A DNA stretch of 64,000 bases from Spirometra erinaceieuropaei (taxonomy: Eukaryota > Platyhelminthes > Cestoda > Diphyllobothriidea > Diphyllobothriidae). Every line of letters begins with the position of its first letter. Position 1 is the first letter of the stretch. Position numbers and translations under genes: made by a program. Shown in pieces: positions 22,437 to 33,654 of the stretch. The notes under the pieces were generated by a model. It did not search any database, was not told the DNA's origin, and saw only the letters and a program-made list of their open reading frames with translations. The stretch is from positions 202,287-266,286 of the forward strand of contig CACRXP010000719.1 of the NCBI GenBank assembly GCA_902702965.1, read 5' to 3'.

Positions 22437-22539
22437 ATTACTTACATAAAATTGGAAAGAATATTTCAGCCTGCATTGCCTCCTGTTTAGACGCAGATGC
22501 GTTAAATCTCAAGCATACCCAGCGCTAACTAATTCCGCT

Positions 22540-23400
22540 TATATTGAAAACTATGAAAAAGTAAATTGCTTCAAAGTGACGTTGGTTATTTGAATGCTCT
22601 AAACACCCCCTCCCCTTTTGGTACTCATTTTGCCAAGCAACACAGCGCTTACTCGTTGTTTGTTATGGAGATGATGAACCTTGAATATAATTCATGTTTA
22701 TTGTGGTAGGTCGTTCGTTTTGCCTGCCGTTGACCTTGAAATTCGGAAGGGCTGTTCCATTTCTGCACTGTCTGCTGGCTAACATTTGGACTGATTTGGT
22801 TCACCCTTACCAGATGTAATGGTCTTAAGTCGCACTGACGGATTCATTAGTCTGCGATGTCTCACCTGAACTGGAAGTTACGGTGTGTTTCTAAAATATA
22901 TTTGCTTTGGAAAATTGTCTATTTGTGACAGGTAAGTTGGGCAGATTGCCTTGCCGAAAATTCACAAATGCGCCTAATCCGACAGTGGATAATGCATATA
23001 TTTTGTGACTTAAACATGTGCTGGGAAGCTGCATATGCGGTGAACTATGATAATGAACGGCTATACGTGTTCTTTACGACATCTAAAATTGTAAGCTAGG
23101 TTTTCCTCACAACGAGACGTAACACACTATTCCTCCTGAACGTCCTGTTTTATTGTTCGGTTTCAGCCGGACGCAGCTCACCATCCTCAAACAAAAGTAT
23201 CCGAGGTTAACATATGAGTGCAAACGTTAGATGATCATTTAGGTCCAATGCGAACCCGATAGATTCTTGAGTTAAGTCATCGAAAAGATTGCTCTGCATA
23301 TGGGAGCGCGTGGTATTCAGCTGATGTCTGAAATAAGATAGAAACAGGCGCCTTGGTCTGCATTTCCTCTTCAGCAACATCTCTCGTCATTTTGCCATCA
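22540..23400. other. No recognisable gene; mirrored at about 45013-45880
   Basis: Sequence is shared by both arms with small changes. I see no domain, RNA or repeat signature. Confidence 0.45.
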
Positions 23401-23401
23401 G

Positions 23402-23595
23402 TATGCATGACGGCAGAGCAAAACGAAGCGGTTCACGACATTCCATGCCTTAGGGACGAATCTTTCTACGTTGATTAGGCAAGCCGGAGGGCATTCTGTC
23501 GAGTTAGGCGTTCCTTTGCATCCCACCTTCAAGAAATATTACGGCGTTCTGACGTCAAAACTATACTTTATAAACATTTTTGCGTCGATTCCTAA
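23402..23595 (+). pseudogene. Unrecognised exon-like frame with a stop (left copy)
   Basis: After a TTGCCATCAG acceptor the frame reads TAEQNEAVHDIPCLRDESFY and later SHLQEILRRSDVKTILYKHF to a TAA at 23593-23595. A TAG at 23476-23478 interrupts it; the right copy has CAG there. The composition is protein-like, but the family is unknown and no partner exon was found. It could be a terminal exon or a transposon remnant. Confidence 0.35.
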
Positions 23596-23867
23596 ATAAA
23601 CACCTAGAATATGCGTCGATTCAGCCAAACGTATCTTTTCTGCATAAAAATACTTATAACTGAGACCATTTGATCGTTATAAGTTTTATGGCACGATTGA
23701 AACATAAAAGAAGACAGCGGAAACACAGTCAGCACAAAAGAATTTCGACTGAGCAAACAGTAAAATATTTGCGGACCATATACTTATAAACCTTGAGCTT
23801 CTCTGGGCATAATTGAATCTATTAAAAGGATAAGGCTTGTCGGAAAATCGAGATATACTCGTGGATC

Positions 23868-24265
23868 TTTGAGTTGATAACACTAACCCGACGTCAGACG
23901 AAGTGAAATGTGTGAGGGAGATAATCGCACTAAGGAGCTGGGGACGGGGGCAGGGGGACATCGAGGTCAGATCGACAAAACAGACGTCTGTGTCTGTGTG
24001 TGTGGGAGGTAAAGAACGTGTTTACATAGGTGCCGAAAGTTATGGGAGGTGCTGAGGGTTTCACTTATCGTTCACTCTATGGAGAAGATGCTGAATTAGT
24101 GATATTCTACATGTCCGAACACGGATTACCAGCTGGTGCCTCAAGGTGGGCTCAAGCAGGTGAGCCGTGAACATAAACCTTCGTAGTGAGCGCCCAAGTC
24201 GACATGGCGGTTGATGATGTTGTTATTAGGGTGTCAAGCTTCGCGAAACGGTTGCGCTTGTTTTG
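23868..24265 (-). mobile_element. PLE-C inverted 3' segment (left copy)
   Basis: The minus strand reads the end of a PLE polyprotein (NIINRHVDLGAHYEGL then SRLTCL and a stop), then a tail ending in a changed hammerhead-like region (CTGACGT, near 23890). It is the inverted duplicate of 24520-24900 and directly precedes the PLE-C N-terminal coding part. The duplicate includes the GCAACCGTTT...AAGCTT deletion join of the forward copy. Confidence 0.7.
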
Positions 24266-24910
24266 GTGTTGGATAAGCCTACTGTCTAAAGGGCTTAAAT
24301 TCAAGCATACCGATGCTGCACCAACAAACTTCCTAGCAAGTATTGAATCCGTCCTACTAACTTCTGCTATCCCTGAACACATGCGTACGGATATACGCAG
24401 TTGTACCACTGGTCTTCTTCGACATAGGAAACGTCACCGTAACTTAACTCTCAATGAAGAAAAGTGACAGTGATCTCAGAAAACTAATGACAGTTTTGTG
24501 GCTGTACCTGCTGACAAAGGTGGCGCAACCGTTTCCCAAAGCTTGGTGCTCTGATAACAACATCATAAACCGCCATGTCGACTTGGACACTCACTACGAA
24601 GGTTTGCATTCACGGCTCACCTGCTTGCGCCCACCCTAAGACACCAGCCGCTAATGCGTAACACGGATTCAGCACCTACCCCATAGATTGAACCATAAGT
24701 GAAACCCTAAACACATACCCTAACTTCTGGCGCCTATCCAAACACGTTTTTAACCCCCCACACAGACGTCTGTTTTGTCGATGTGACCTCGATGCCCCCC
24801 CCCCAAGCTTCATAGTTTGATTACCTCTCTCACACTATTCATTTCGTCTGATGACGGGTTGGTGTTACCGACTTGAAAATTCACGAGTATATATCGCTTT
24901 TCAAACCAGC
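24240..24910 (+). pseudogene. PLE-C: internally deleted Penelope-like element (left copy)
   Basis: The N-terminal part reads LLSKGLKFKHTDAAPTNFLA and IPEHMRTDIRSC, then, after a frameshift, DSFVAVPADKGGATV, the pre-RT motif. Straight after this, at about 24540, the sequence jumps to the C-terminal end (NIINRHVDLDTHYEGL, stop near 24638) and a 3' tail with a hammerhead-like core. The whole RT and GIY-YIG region is missing, so this is a short non-autonomous derivative. Confidence 0.75.
24848..24878 (+). ncRNA. Hammerhead-ribozyme-like core in PLE-C tail (left)
   Basis: CTGATGA at 24848-24854, one unpaired C, stem II GGGTTGGT / ACCGACTT (with G-U pairs) and loop GTT, then GAAA at 24875-24878. 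It is the third stem II sequence found with the same box order and the same single unpaired base before the stem. Confidence 0.5.
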
Positions 24911-24914
24911 ACTC

Positions 24915-25555
24915 TCCTCTTGTTTTATCCCTCGGAAAGCATACTACCTCCTTTATTAATGATTGAATATATTTTTAAAAATAAACGAGTAATTTTCTAC
25001 GAAATATGAAAGGGAAAGGTTGTACACCACACCACTAGTCGGGAAAGAGGATGCTGACAGAATCAATAGCATGTCATACTGTAGTGAGAATACATCGGTG
25101 TACTATTCTCCTAAGTGTCAACGAGTATGTCCTACAGATCGCTGTCTCGTAACCCATTTGAAAGGCTTGCCAGTTCACGTGCTTCAGTTCACTATCGGGT
25201 TTTTCCGAACTTTGGCTATCGAGTCGCTGGCTGATGGCATCAATTAAATAAGATTGTTTATATTAGTTTATGTTCCCATTGTCCGTAAAACGTTCAAACT
25301 GGGATTTTCTAGACTCAAGTGAGATGCCATTAAGAAGATTTAAGGCCATGGTATCTACCACAAGAATAACCGCCAAGAATAAGCAAAAGTACTTTACACG
25401 GAATTGTACAGAATTGGCCGATGAGCTTTAATCCCGCTGTGAGTACATTTCATGTGACTGGATTTATTTTGTGAAGTTGCAAGCAGCCAGACAAATAAGT
25501 ATGCTTCGAAACTTACTTGCCTAGGTTTAGCTTTCACATAAAATACCAATTTGAA
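24915..25555. other. No recognisable gene; mirrored at about 42870-43510
   Basis: It contains short frames only, with no domain or splice support. It lies between PLE-C and PLE-D. Confidence 0.45.
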
Positions 25556-25559
25556 TTAC

Positions 25560-26170
25560 TGATTAGCAAAAGGTCACCTGTTCATCGGCAGTAAGGGCAA
25601 TGCCTAGGTTTAGTGGACTAAGTGAATTACGATATTTGTGAGACGCCGCGATACATGGATAAATATTTAAGCTGAGCCATCGGAAATTGTTCACCGACAC
25701 TTCTATGAAGTCTGCACAACCAACCGGTTCCACGGTTGCGTGTAAGCACAAACCAATCAGAATAGGAGAATACTGCTTCATTCGCAGACAATAATGCCTT
25801 CTAGAGTTTCGAAAATTGCCATGGCAGTATTCAAAGACTATGCGGCTAGCATACGTTTGTTTTCGACAAATTCTCGCCAGGACAGTGCATTCATATAGCA
25901 ACGGGATCAAATAGAACGTTTCGATACTCAGGAAAATCTAACAGAGTTCGTCTTGAAACACAGGTGGGGTGTATAAATATGTTTGGAGAGGAGCCACGCC
26001 AGGGTCGAGAGGAGCGGAATTTTGCAGCGTAATGCATGCAGTTAGTCTGCCTTGGATCACGGACGATGTTCTTCTGCGTTCACAACACTGGCTTCCGTAG
26101 CATGAGAACGGTCACTTCTGCCCTCGCTTATAGATGCTGGCCCAGTAACTTAGGGTATTTCGATAGGAAC
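25560..26170 (-). mobile_element. PLE-D 3' tail, inverted orientation (left copy)
   Basis: Non-coding continuation of the inverted GIY-YIG segment. Near 25806-25842 the minus strand has GAAAC preceded by a hairpin (CTGCCATGGCA). The right-arm copy (42579-42622) has a 7-bp closing stem GTCTTCT / AGAAGAC around it but only CTGA of the first hammerhead box. It may be a decayed hammerhead. Confidence 0.45.
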
Positions 26171-26960
26171 TATACAATCACACTAACGGTTTCATTGGGG
26201 TCTATACCTTGTCCCGAATCAACAATGTGTTCGATAATGGCGCTGTTGATGCTCCTAGTTTCGCCTTTTTCCAGCCCTACCGGGAGGTGTTCTCGGATTC
26301 TTTTGGATAAGCGCCGACTCCTACAGCCAGTAGAGCCTGCTCCACAGCAGCAAGTGGAGGAGTAGATGCACACTGAGATGGTCTGAGATGACAACCTATC
26401 CTTTCCTCCTCCGAATAAGATACGATTAGTGGTGAATACCATTGGAACCCCTGCTGTTTGGAAGTCTCGTGAGGCTGATTTATCAAGGCATCTTCTTAGC
26501 AGTTCACCCACAGCGTCCCCTCGGAAAGGGACTCTGGGGAACAGGGTTTTCTTTTCGTCAGTCAGTATGGTGGGTTTACCGGTCGTTCCACAATGTTCTT
26601 TGCATTATACCCGTTTTTCCAATCAAGTCCTGAATCTTTTTAAGCTCCGCCTCGATGCTGTCGGCCGAACAATTTCTTCTGCACTTTGCACTGTATCCAA
26701 ACTACTACCATTGGAATCCCTGCTGTTTGGAAGTCTCTTGAGGCAGATTCATCAAGGCATATACCTAGAAGTTTACCCACAGCGTCCCCTCGGAAAGGGA
26801 CTCTGGGGAACAGGGTTTTCTTTTCGTCAGCCAGTATGGTGGGTTTTACCGGTGGCTCTACAATGCTCTTTGCAGTATACCTGTCAGAATACCCGTTTTT
26901 TCAAATCAAGTCCTGAATCTTTTTATGCTCCGACTCAATGCTGACTGCCGAACAATTTCT
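26170..26960 (-). pseudogene. PLE-D C-terminal GIY-YIG segment, inverted, with a tandem duplication (left copy)
   Basis: The minus strand reads KPTILTDEKKTLFPRVPFRG, then a degraded GIY-YIG block (ISVCIYSSTCCCGAG, RRLSKRIREH) and SAIIEHIVDSG. The tyrosine and glycine of the usual YIG motif are lost. It lies head to head with the plus-strand N-terminal part of PLE-D that starts near 26938. The stretch before GIY-YIG is present twice (see the tandem duplication). Confidence 0.72.
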
Positions 26961-26987
26961 TCTGCACTTTGTACTGTTTACAAACAA
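26439..26987. repeat. Left-arm-only tandem duplication, period about 269 bp
   Basis: CCATTGGAA..CCTGCTGTTTGGAA occurs at 26439 and again at 26708, and the following 269-280 bp run in parallel to GCCGAACAATTTCTTCTGCACTTTG. The right arm has one copy only (about 41720-41985). The two units differ by about 10-15%, so either the duplication is old or one unit came by conversion from a related copy. Confidence 0.85.
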
Positions 26988-28340
26988 CTACTGGAGATTG
27001 CTGCAGCCTACTTGTACATTTCTAACCACCGAAACTTCAAAAAGATACGTTGAGAATCAACCGAAAAGTACGCTAGTAAAGCTACAGGAACTTGAGCCTC
27101 ACGTATGTCAACGAGAAGCCGTCCTTGACACTCTAACAGAGGATGATAGACACGAATTTGTCGACTTTATTCAGTCTTTAGGTAGGAAACACGGAGAGGC
27201 AAAGTGTTTTGAGCCTCCTAAAAATGTGCACGAAATGAAACGACAATCACGACTTCCATACGATCCAGGTCGGTACGCACACAACCATTCTTACATGACG
27301 CATGACAAAACGTCACCTGAAGCATTATCCCTTGGCTTTATTTTTTGGATGTCTGGTCGAAAAATTAATTACTTAAAATTACAAACTCAGGTCGAGAACC
27401 TCTGGAAACAAACCTTCGATCTAGTGCCCACTTTCGAAGACTTTATTTAACACTTTAAATTAACAGTGGGGAATTGTTGTTTTTATTACCTGAAGAAGGT
27501 ATCAAAATTTCGGGGGTTACTGACAAAAGCATAAGTGAATAAGTTAAGGAGAATAAAGATATATTTGTAACTAGGCCAGATAAAGCAATAGACGTCGTTA
27601 TAATGAACAGATCGGACTACGTAGCGAAGATACGGTTCATAGTATTAGACCAGAATAAATTCAGGAAAGTAGACAGAGCAGAAAAGCTTAAGGATGAAGC
27701 AGAGGCAAAACCGACCGACTGTATAAATAGGCAGCTAAAACACTTCGAACTAGTCGGTAAACGTATCCTTTGACTGCGTTGTTTACCTATGATCGACAAG
27801 GATGGCCTGCCGTTTCGTCCCATTTTGGACATTTTAAACTCTCTGTATAATGCGATAGCGGAATGGTTAGCAGAGACATTCAAGCCTGTACAGCATCAGC
27901 TAGCACCACGTAGCTATTGAGATGCCCTCGAATTCATTGGTGATGTCAGAGATCTTAAACAAAACGGCATAGGGATATTCTTGCTGAACGAATCGTCACT
28001 TTTCGCAAAAGTCCACATCTGCGAATTCCTCTAAACCAATTAGCAGAAAACAAGGATTCCGACGGACACGCTCAAGGAACTATTGCTAAGACGCATTTGG
28101 CTTGCGCAGTTCATGTTGACAACCAAATCTGTACACAAATAAACGAAGTTGCTATGGGCTCGCCTCTTGTAAACCTTTTAGTCGATGTTTCCATGGGTAA
28201 GCTGGAGAACTTGCAGGTAGGCAATCACACCAATTCAGTTACATGCAGTTTTGCTGACGAAGAGATAGGCAAACGCCTAATGGTTACAGACTGCCTAGGA
28301 AAACGCGTCGATATGTCGAAAATTTAAAATATTACGTAAG
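26988..28340 (+). pseudogene. PLE-D N-terminal and reverse transcriptase segment, decayed (left copy)
   Basis: Readable in several frames: SLGRKHGEAKCFEPPKN, LSLGFIFW, INYLKLQTQVENLWKQTFDL, then TRPDKAIDVVIMNRSDYVAK (the pre-RT motif), DGLPFRPIL, YNAIAEWLAETFKPVQHQLA, motif A degraded to LLNESSLF (aspartate to asparagine), and motif B VAMGSPLVNLLVDVSMGKLE (28150-28210). Stops and frameshifts are frequent, and motif C is not recognisable. This PLE family differs from A and B in its pre-RT and RT sequence. Confidence 0.72.
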
Positions 28341-28872
28341 TGCATGCAAAAGCAAGCAGCGATCTGGCTGTAGAAAAAATGATAATCATGAGTACCTACT
28401 AACTGGCTGCTAGTAGTATGGTCATGTTTAACAACTCTTCTTGAATGATTGCCTCGGTGAAGCGGTCCGTCTCAATAATAGGGGTTTACTCGTCTTCACA
28501 AGTGGGTGGAAAAAGTCGGGTTCTCTCGTCACGACGGACAGCTAGAACTGCAAAAGATGTTCAGCCTTATCCTCGTTCCCTCGGCACTTGGCAGTATTGG
28601 GAAAGACTCCTCGTTCCGCGTGCTCTGTCTTCTATGGCTGTAAAAGACGAGAACGATAGGCTGAGGCGTATCAGCGACTATCCACGGGCACCTGTCTTGA
28701 GGGAAAAGGGTAGTGGGGATTTGACGAGTGAAGTTTATGGATGGAATGTAAAATGCAAAAAATAAGGAAAGCATGGGAGGCATTTTGTTTTGTGAAGCAA
28801 AACGTTTAATACACAGACATCTAACAACCAAAACTAAGCGGGACAATTAAAAAAATAAGCAATAAGTAAATT

Positions 28873-29094
28873 TCAAAGAATACACCAAGTCAAGTTAACC
28901 GCCGGGTGATATTTTACATCAGGACAGGTATTCAGGGCAAGTTCAACCAACGAGAATGAACGGAAAGATGTAGGAGAGAAAAACTCACGCAAATTCAGTG
29001 CAGGGTTTTTCAATGGAAATTGGGAGTTATTAGTAATAATTAAACCCTTTGGTTTTCTAGGTATGATCTCAGTCAATGAATGCCGCAAATGCAT
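28873..29094 (-). CDS. Unrecognised 73-codon frame, open in both arms (left copy)
   Basis: ATG to stop, 73 codons, with EFFSPTSFRSFSLVELALN. Only a few replacement differences separate it from 39601-39822 (about 4 base changes in 170 compared). This could be a small gene, an exon, or simply low divergence next to the centre. No family recognised. Confidence 0.3.
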   Translation of the reverse strand: MHLRHSLTEIIPRKPKGLIITNNSQFPLKNPALNLREFFSPTSFRSFSLVELALNTCPDVKYHPAVNLTWCIL

Positions 29095-29271
29095 AAATTT
29101 TTAGTAATTAATTTGGAATCACTGAACATCCAACGCCTGTATGTGGTGGTCGATTTGGTTTTTAAAGGGCCATTGCTTTTTCATAAAATTGCATGTCATC
29201 TGATCCGAAAGAAGTGGACAAACTCAGGCACATCTTCGAAATAAAAATGAAAAAATAATGATGGAGATAAA

Positions 29272-30002
29272 TTCTGAGAAAGTAATAAAGTACTACCAGA
29301 CAAGAGGACTTCAGCCAACTGCGCTAATATGCAAATGCAGGCAGCAAATGAAACAACAAATCTGAATGCGCCATTCAGACAGATATGTAGTCAGATGTGT
29401 TCGGTGCCGAAGAAAGAAGTTCCTCAGAGCCGGCTCGATATTTAAGAACAGCCGGCTCACGGTCAGGACAGTCATGAATACTTGGCCGGCGTTTTTAAAG
29501 GACGCAGTAATGAAAGATTGCAAAAAAGGCATTGGGGTGCCTCACAGAACAGCTGTTGAGTGGAACGCCTTCTGTCTAAATGTGTGTTCCACCGCATTCA
29601 TGAATCAAATCAAGAAGACTTGTGGACCGGGAGTTGACGGGACACTATTGAGCCAGCTTAAGTACATCGTCGGTAGACGCAAAAGACAGTGGTGGCTGGT
29701 GGGAATGTATGATACCGGCCGGCGTAAGGCCTTATTCGAGCAGGCGAATAACAGACGCTGGCCAGCCCTGCGATCTGGTGAGGGGCAGCATCGTTGTAAC
29801 GGTTGAGTGGAAGGCGTACTGTCGCCTCCCGTCAGAGCGATATCAGCACTACGCTGTTAAACATTCCAACCTATTCAAGGATCCAACGGCCGGAGAACTT
29901 ACTAATAAATTCGAGGCCTGTGGGGGGCGACTGAAAAGGAAGCCCCACGAAGGAGGCCCGCCCTCGGGTCGAGTCAAATGGGCGCACATTGGCAAAGTGT
30001 AG
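29272..30002 (+). pseudogene. Merlin/IS1595-type DDE transposase, decayed
   Basis: Cut-and-paste transposase remnant. In order: zinc-ribbon-like N-terminus (YYQTRGLQPTALICKCRQQM, then VVRCVRCRRKKFLRAGSIFK), TAVEWNAFCLNVC, GVDGTLLS and VGRRKRQWWLVGMYD, then after a +1 shift (about 29709-29770) GSIVVTVEWKAYCRLPSERY, QHYAVKHSNLFKDPTAGELT and KFEACGGRLKRK. In the family these correspond to VEIDES, W-GGI, SDEWKAY, VNHS--F-DP-TG-HTN and VE--WS-LKR. The second catalytic aspartate is changed (VTVEW for TDEW), a TGA lies just before MRHSD, and the frame is shifted. The extreme N-terminal part is also present in the right arm, up to the N gap. Confidence 0.8.
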
Positions 30003-30289
30003 TATCGCCTATGATTTGGCTTGAATGCCATGGGACTAAAGGAGACATGATAAGTTTTTCTGTCTCATATGCCAGAGGTATATCCTGAGTAATAAAAAAC
30101 GAGCGCGGAAGAAACCGATAATGGTGTGAGTAAGTTTTCAAGTTATCTGTCTTGCATTAGCTAGGATTATGGTCCCGCGGCATAACCATCGTTTTCTCGC
30201 CAGTTTCTTCAAAAGTACTGTCAGTTGTCAACTATGTGCATTGGTATTAACAGAGCACTAAGTTAAAAGTAATTTGGAGTTACAGCAAG

Positions 30290-30930
30290 GAATCGTAAAG
30301 GTATCTCAGCGTCTGCGGCAGACGATCGAAGCGATAATATCGCTTCTCAACTCTATGAGCTTAAGTCATGACAGGTAATGCTAAGATAGGGAGCAAAGTC
30401 CACGATGAACAAAGGAAGCATTACGACCGCTAGCCAACTCCGTGAACTAGGGACACGTTAAGGAAATGGTAAATCGAATGGTGTCATCTGCCACAGAACG
30501 CCTGACAGTTATGATCACTTCACAATTCTCTCAGCTTAGCTCACGGCAGGTAATCCCAAGGCGCGAAGCAACGTTCACAATGAAAGTCTGAAACAGAACG
30601 ATCTCTCCTTAACCTTATGTGCAAGCACCACTTAAAGGAATGCTAATTGGATTCTAACCCCTGCAACAGACGACCAAACCGATGCGGTTATGCCAGGTTT
30701 TGCTAAAGAGAGGTGTAGTGTCTACGATGAACGGCCCAACCAATACGATCACTCCTGAAATATCTCAACCTAGGCCATCGTAGGTAATGCTAAGGTGAAG
30801 AACAACATTTACGAAGAAGGGGGAAAGCCAAAAGATCGCTTCCCACTTGTATGAACTAGGGTCATCTGAAGAAATGATAAGACGAACCGTAACGTTAATG
30901 ACAGACGCCCGAAAACGAACTTCCTGTTAA
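30290..30930 (+). repeat. Degenerate tandem repeat, about three units of 175-235 bp
   Basis: Landmarks recur in the same order: CAGGTAATGCTAAGATAGGG (30370), CAGGTAATCCCAAGGCGCG (30548) and AGGTAATGCTAAGGTGAAG (30782), each followed by a CAAMRTYYACRATGAA-like stretch. About 80 bp later comes TGAACTAGGG-like sequence followed by TTAARGAAATGR-like sequence. Identity between units is low. No coding capacity seen. Confidence 0.6.
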
Positions 30931-30962
30931 GAGGAGTAATCAGTGACATACAACCTACTTTA

Positions 30963-31850
30963 ACAAGTACAGTAGACACTCTTTATATGCCGTAGATTTT
31001 TGTGGGCCTTCACCCTAACCCTACCTGAGACTATGGGATTAACTATGGCATGGCCCAAAATATCCTCTTCGAAGACTTTTTGATCTCTGCCGCTGATAAT
31101 TCTGAACCGGCTTTCCTGCAACTTGTATCCGTCGAGGGATTCAGGCGTCCGATGAATTAAGGAACTTTTCCATAGTTTCCTCTTTCTGTAAACTTCCTTC
31201 CTTAATAATGGAGTCAACCAGCGGGGTTTGCTCGTTGATCTTCTTCATCTGATTGGACAATGGCCGATATCGCCGGAGTGTTTGTGCTGAGTTAATAGAA
31301 CGAAGATCATTTTTTATCTGCTCGAGATTGCCAAGCCAAAAATTCGGCAGGGGTCAAGCAGTCAGGCAGGTCGTGAAAGTAAGGTGTATTTCTCCACGAG
31401 AACTGCATGGTCATTCTGACTGAATGGGGGAGGAAATTCACAATGTCGATGCTGTCAGGCGACTTAGTCAACGCAAGGTTGATGCAGTTTACCTGCTTGC
31501 CCTCGCGAACTCTTTTCGGAAACATGCTGTGCTCGGTAAGAAAAGAACTGCTAGAAGTCCGCAGTAGATTCCGGTCGAATACTGTTTTAAAACAGTCGGC
31601 GGAGGCCGAGTTCCAGTCGATGTGAGGTGCACTAAAGTTCAAAATGATGGAAATTTTCGGCCACATAACAGAAAGTTGAAATTTTTCGGGCAGTTGGGTA
31701 TCAGCCGCAGGGTCAGTACTCCTTGGTCGATATGCTGTAAAGACATCAAGGCCTTGAGAACCCGTTGCACCTACGGTAAATCACACTGCATCCGTACTTT
31801 AAGTCGCCCTGGCATTTTTTTACTAACGTGACCGTGCAACTACTCCTGCG
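30963..31850 (-). pseudogene. Non-LTR retrotransposon fragment: AP-endonuclease end and linker to RT
   Basis: The minus strand reads FSAPHIDWNSASADC, LLRTSSSSFLTEHSMFPKRV, REGKQVNCINLALTKSPDSI and DIVNFLP, then after a frameshift NDHAVL. This is the series GDFN-P-IDW, R-G----LDL--T, P-G-SDH-VL of the endonuclease domain of Jockey/CR1-like elements. Further on (31217-30963) RKEVYRKRKLWKSSLIHRTP and YKLQESRFRI match the basic linker before the reverse transcriptase. The fragment ends before any RT motif. Confidence 0.72.
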
Positions 31851-33650
31851 GTTTTTTCAGTCCCTTAAAAATGATTGAACTCCAGACGCGTTTTAGTCTC
31901 CCAAATATCAGCTACACGCACTCACATAACTAATAACCCAACTTACATGTGTTTATACTACTCACAGTGGGTGAATGGCCGTTGATGTTTACTCTTTTCG
32001 GCCAGCAGACAGCTGTCTAATTTCAGCATACAATAATGCAAACAATCTCTCTCACATCTTTTCATTTTCCTGTGCTTTTTCATAGACAATGTGTAACCAG
32101 TATGGAGTTCAAAGGCGTTCGCATATCTTTTAATTAATAAAACTTTGCTGAACTGAAAAATTACAGGCTCCAGGTCGTCCACCGGTTGAAACAACCTTGT
32201 TTCTATTATTGAGACAACGCTTGAGGAGAGGATGCAGACATGCATCCGGATCTTCTTAATTTTGTAGAATAAACTTCATGCGTTAACGTACACGGAATTG
32301 AGTTTGGAGTTCATGGGGAGCTCCTCTGTTTTCTGCTGAACGGCCGTCGTCAGCTGATACTGGTGCTTCGTGGCAGGTGATTGGGAAATGCTCAAGCATG
32401 TTCATTAACTTTTAAGTTTATAAAGTAGGATGTGGGTTTGGGTTACTGTTAAACGTTGCTTAAAAATAAAACAAAATGTTTTTATATCGCAGTTAACTCT
32501 TATGCTTAAGGCAGCAACACCCAGCTGAAGACCAATTTCTTTATGGTTTATTAGCATTATCAAAAATATGGTGTTGAAACCGTCGACCAAACGGACATGC
32601 CTCATTAAAATGCTCGTGGACTTCAGGCTTGAGGAATAGAAATCCACGTCTCCTTAAACAGTCACTATAATGATGCGACGGGGAAGTTCTTGAGCCCGGC
32701 CATTTCCTTATGACTCGCAGAGCGGTTCGTTAATCTTTTTAAATAGATTTGCTTAATTTTGCTTTGTCTATTACAAGGAACGCGGGATGCCGTGTTTTGA
32801 AATAGTAAATGTACGTTTTTAGCCATTATAGGGCGTTTATATCTAGATGACGGCCTATCTTTTGTCTGCGCGATGCAGAAGACAGATAATTATTGATCAT
32901 TTAGCAATATCCCCTCCGCAGTCACAAGAGTTCTATATGATCAAAACTTTAATCATTTTATTACTTACATGAAAAGGTCTGTCGTAGCAGGGTAAAATGT
33001 TTCACGGAGTAAATTATTGGCGTGAGTCGACGGTGAATAAAATCACCATAAAAGCATATATATATTATATATATATAGATATATATTATATGTATATATA
33101 TAAGTTATATGTAAGTTATATGTAAATTATATATTCGTATCTCTCAACACGTTCTTAAGACATTCCTTAGGTAAGAAAATTATTGAAACTTGTACATTCC
33201 AGGACGCATTACCAAGCATTCGGACATTATAAACTACCTGTCAAAAAGAAGAGCTGGTGGAAAGCAAGGCATATTGAGAAACTGCGTGCAATTTTCAACT
33301 CGTGAAATGGGCCAGTGACAATAAGCCCTTCATTTTATTTTCAGTGGATTAAACAGCATTCAAATATCATCGGAATGAAGGGGGACTGCGATGGTATCGT
33401 TACTTCCAAACACATTAACAAGCATTTTACCAGTAAATAACGTCTGGTCCTCAAAGGCCTTTCCAATCACGAAACACCACTGAAGTGAGATCGGTACAAT
33501 TCAGCCTGCCTCAGGTTTATAATGGTTTTTTTGCTAAGCAACGCAGCAGTATGACTTTAGGCACCCACTGCTGGTTGTCTCATATCTCAACTCAACTGTA
33601 TTCCCAAAATTTACCAGCTAGCTGACCTCATTGACTTGGAGTCAAAACAG
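31851..33650. other. No recognisable gene; contains an AT-rich repeat
   Basis: Frames at 31958-32245 and 32405-32647 (minus) have no recognisable motif. The only distinct feature is the AT dinucleotide region near 33055. Confidence 0.5.
33055..33132. repeat. AT/TATA-rich simple repeat
   Basis: Runs of ATATAT with interspersed GTATATATAAGTTATATGTAAGTTATATG; self-complementary in part. Confidence 0.9.
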
Positions 33651-33654
33651 TAGT

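Larger units (their letters stand above)
1733..29403. repeat. Left arm of giant inverted repeat
   Basis: This segment reappears as reverse complement in 39292-63737. Left plus right coordinates of matching points sum to about 65470 at the outer end, 65373 near 5.8 kb, 68415 over 10.3-15 kb and again near 24-26 kb, up to about 68530 near 19-22 kb, and 68695 at 27-29.4 kb. The steps are explained by discrete insertions, deletions and duplications listed separately. Identity in stretches compared by eye is about 92-98%. Coding fragments, splice sites, nested transposons and even transposon junctions are shared, so one arm was copied from, or is allelic to, the other after those insertions. Confidence 0.92.
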
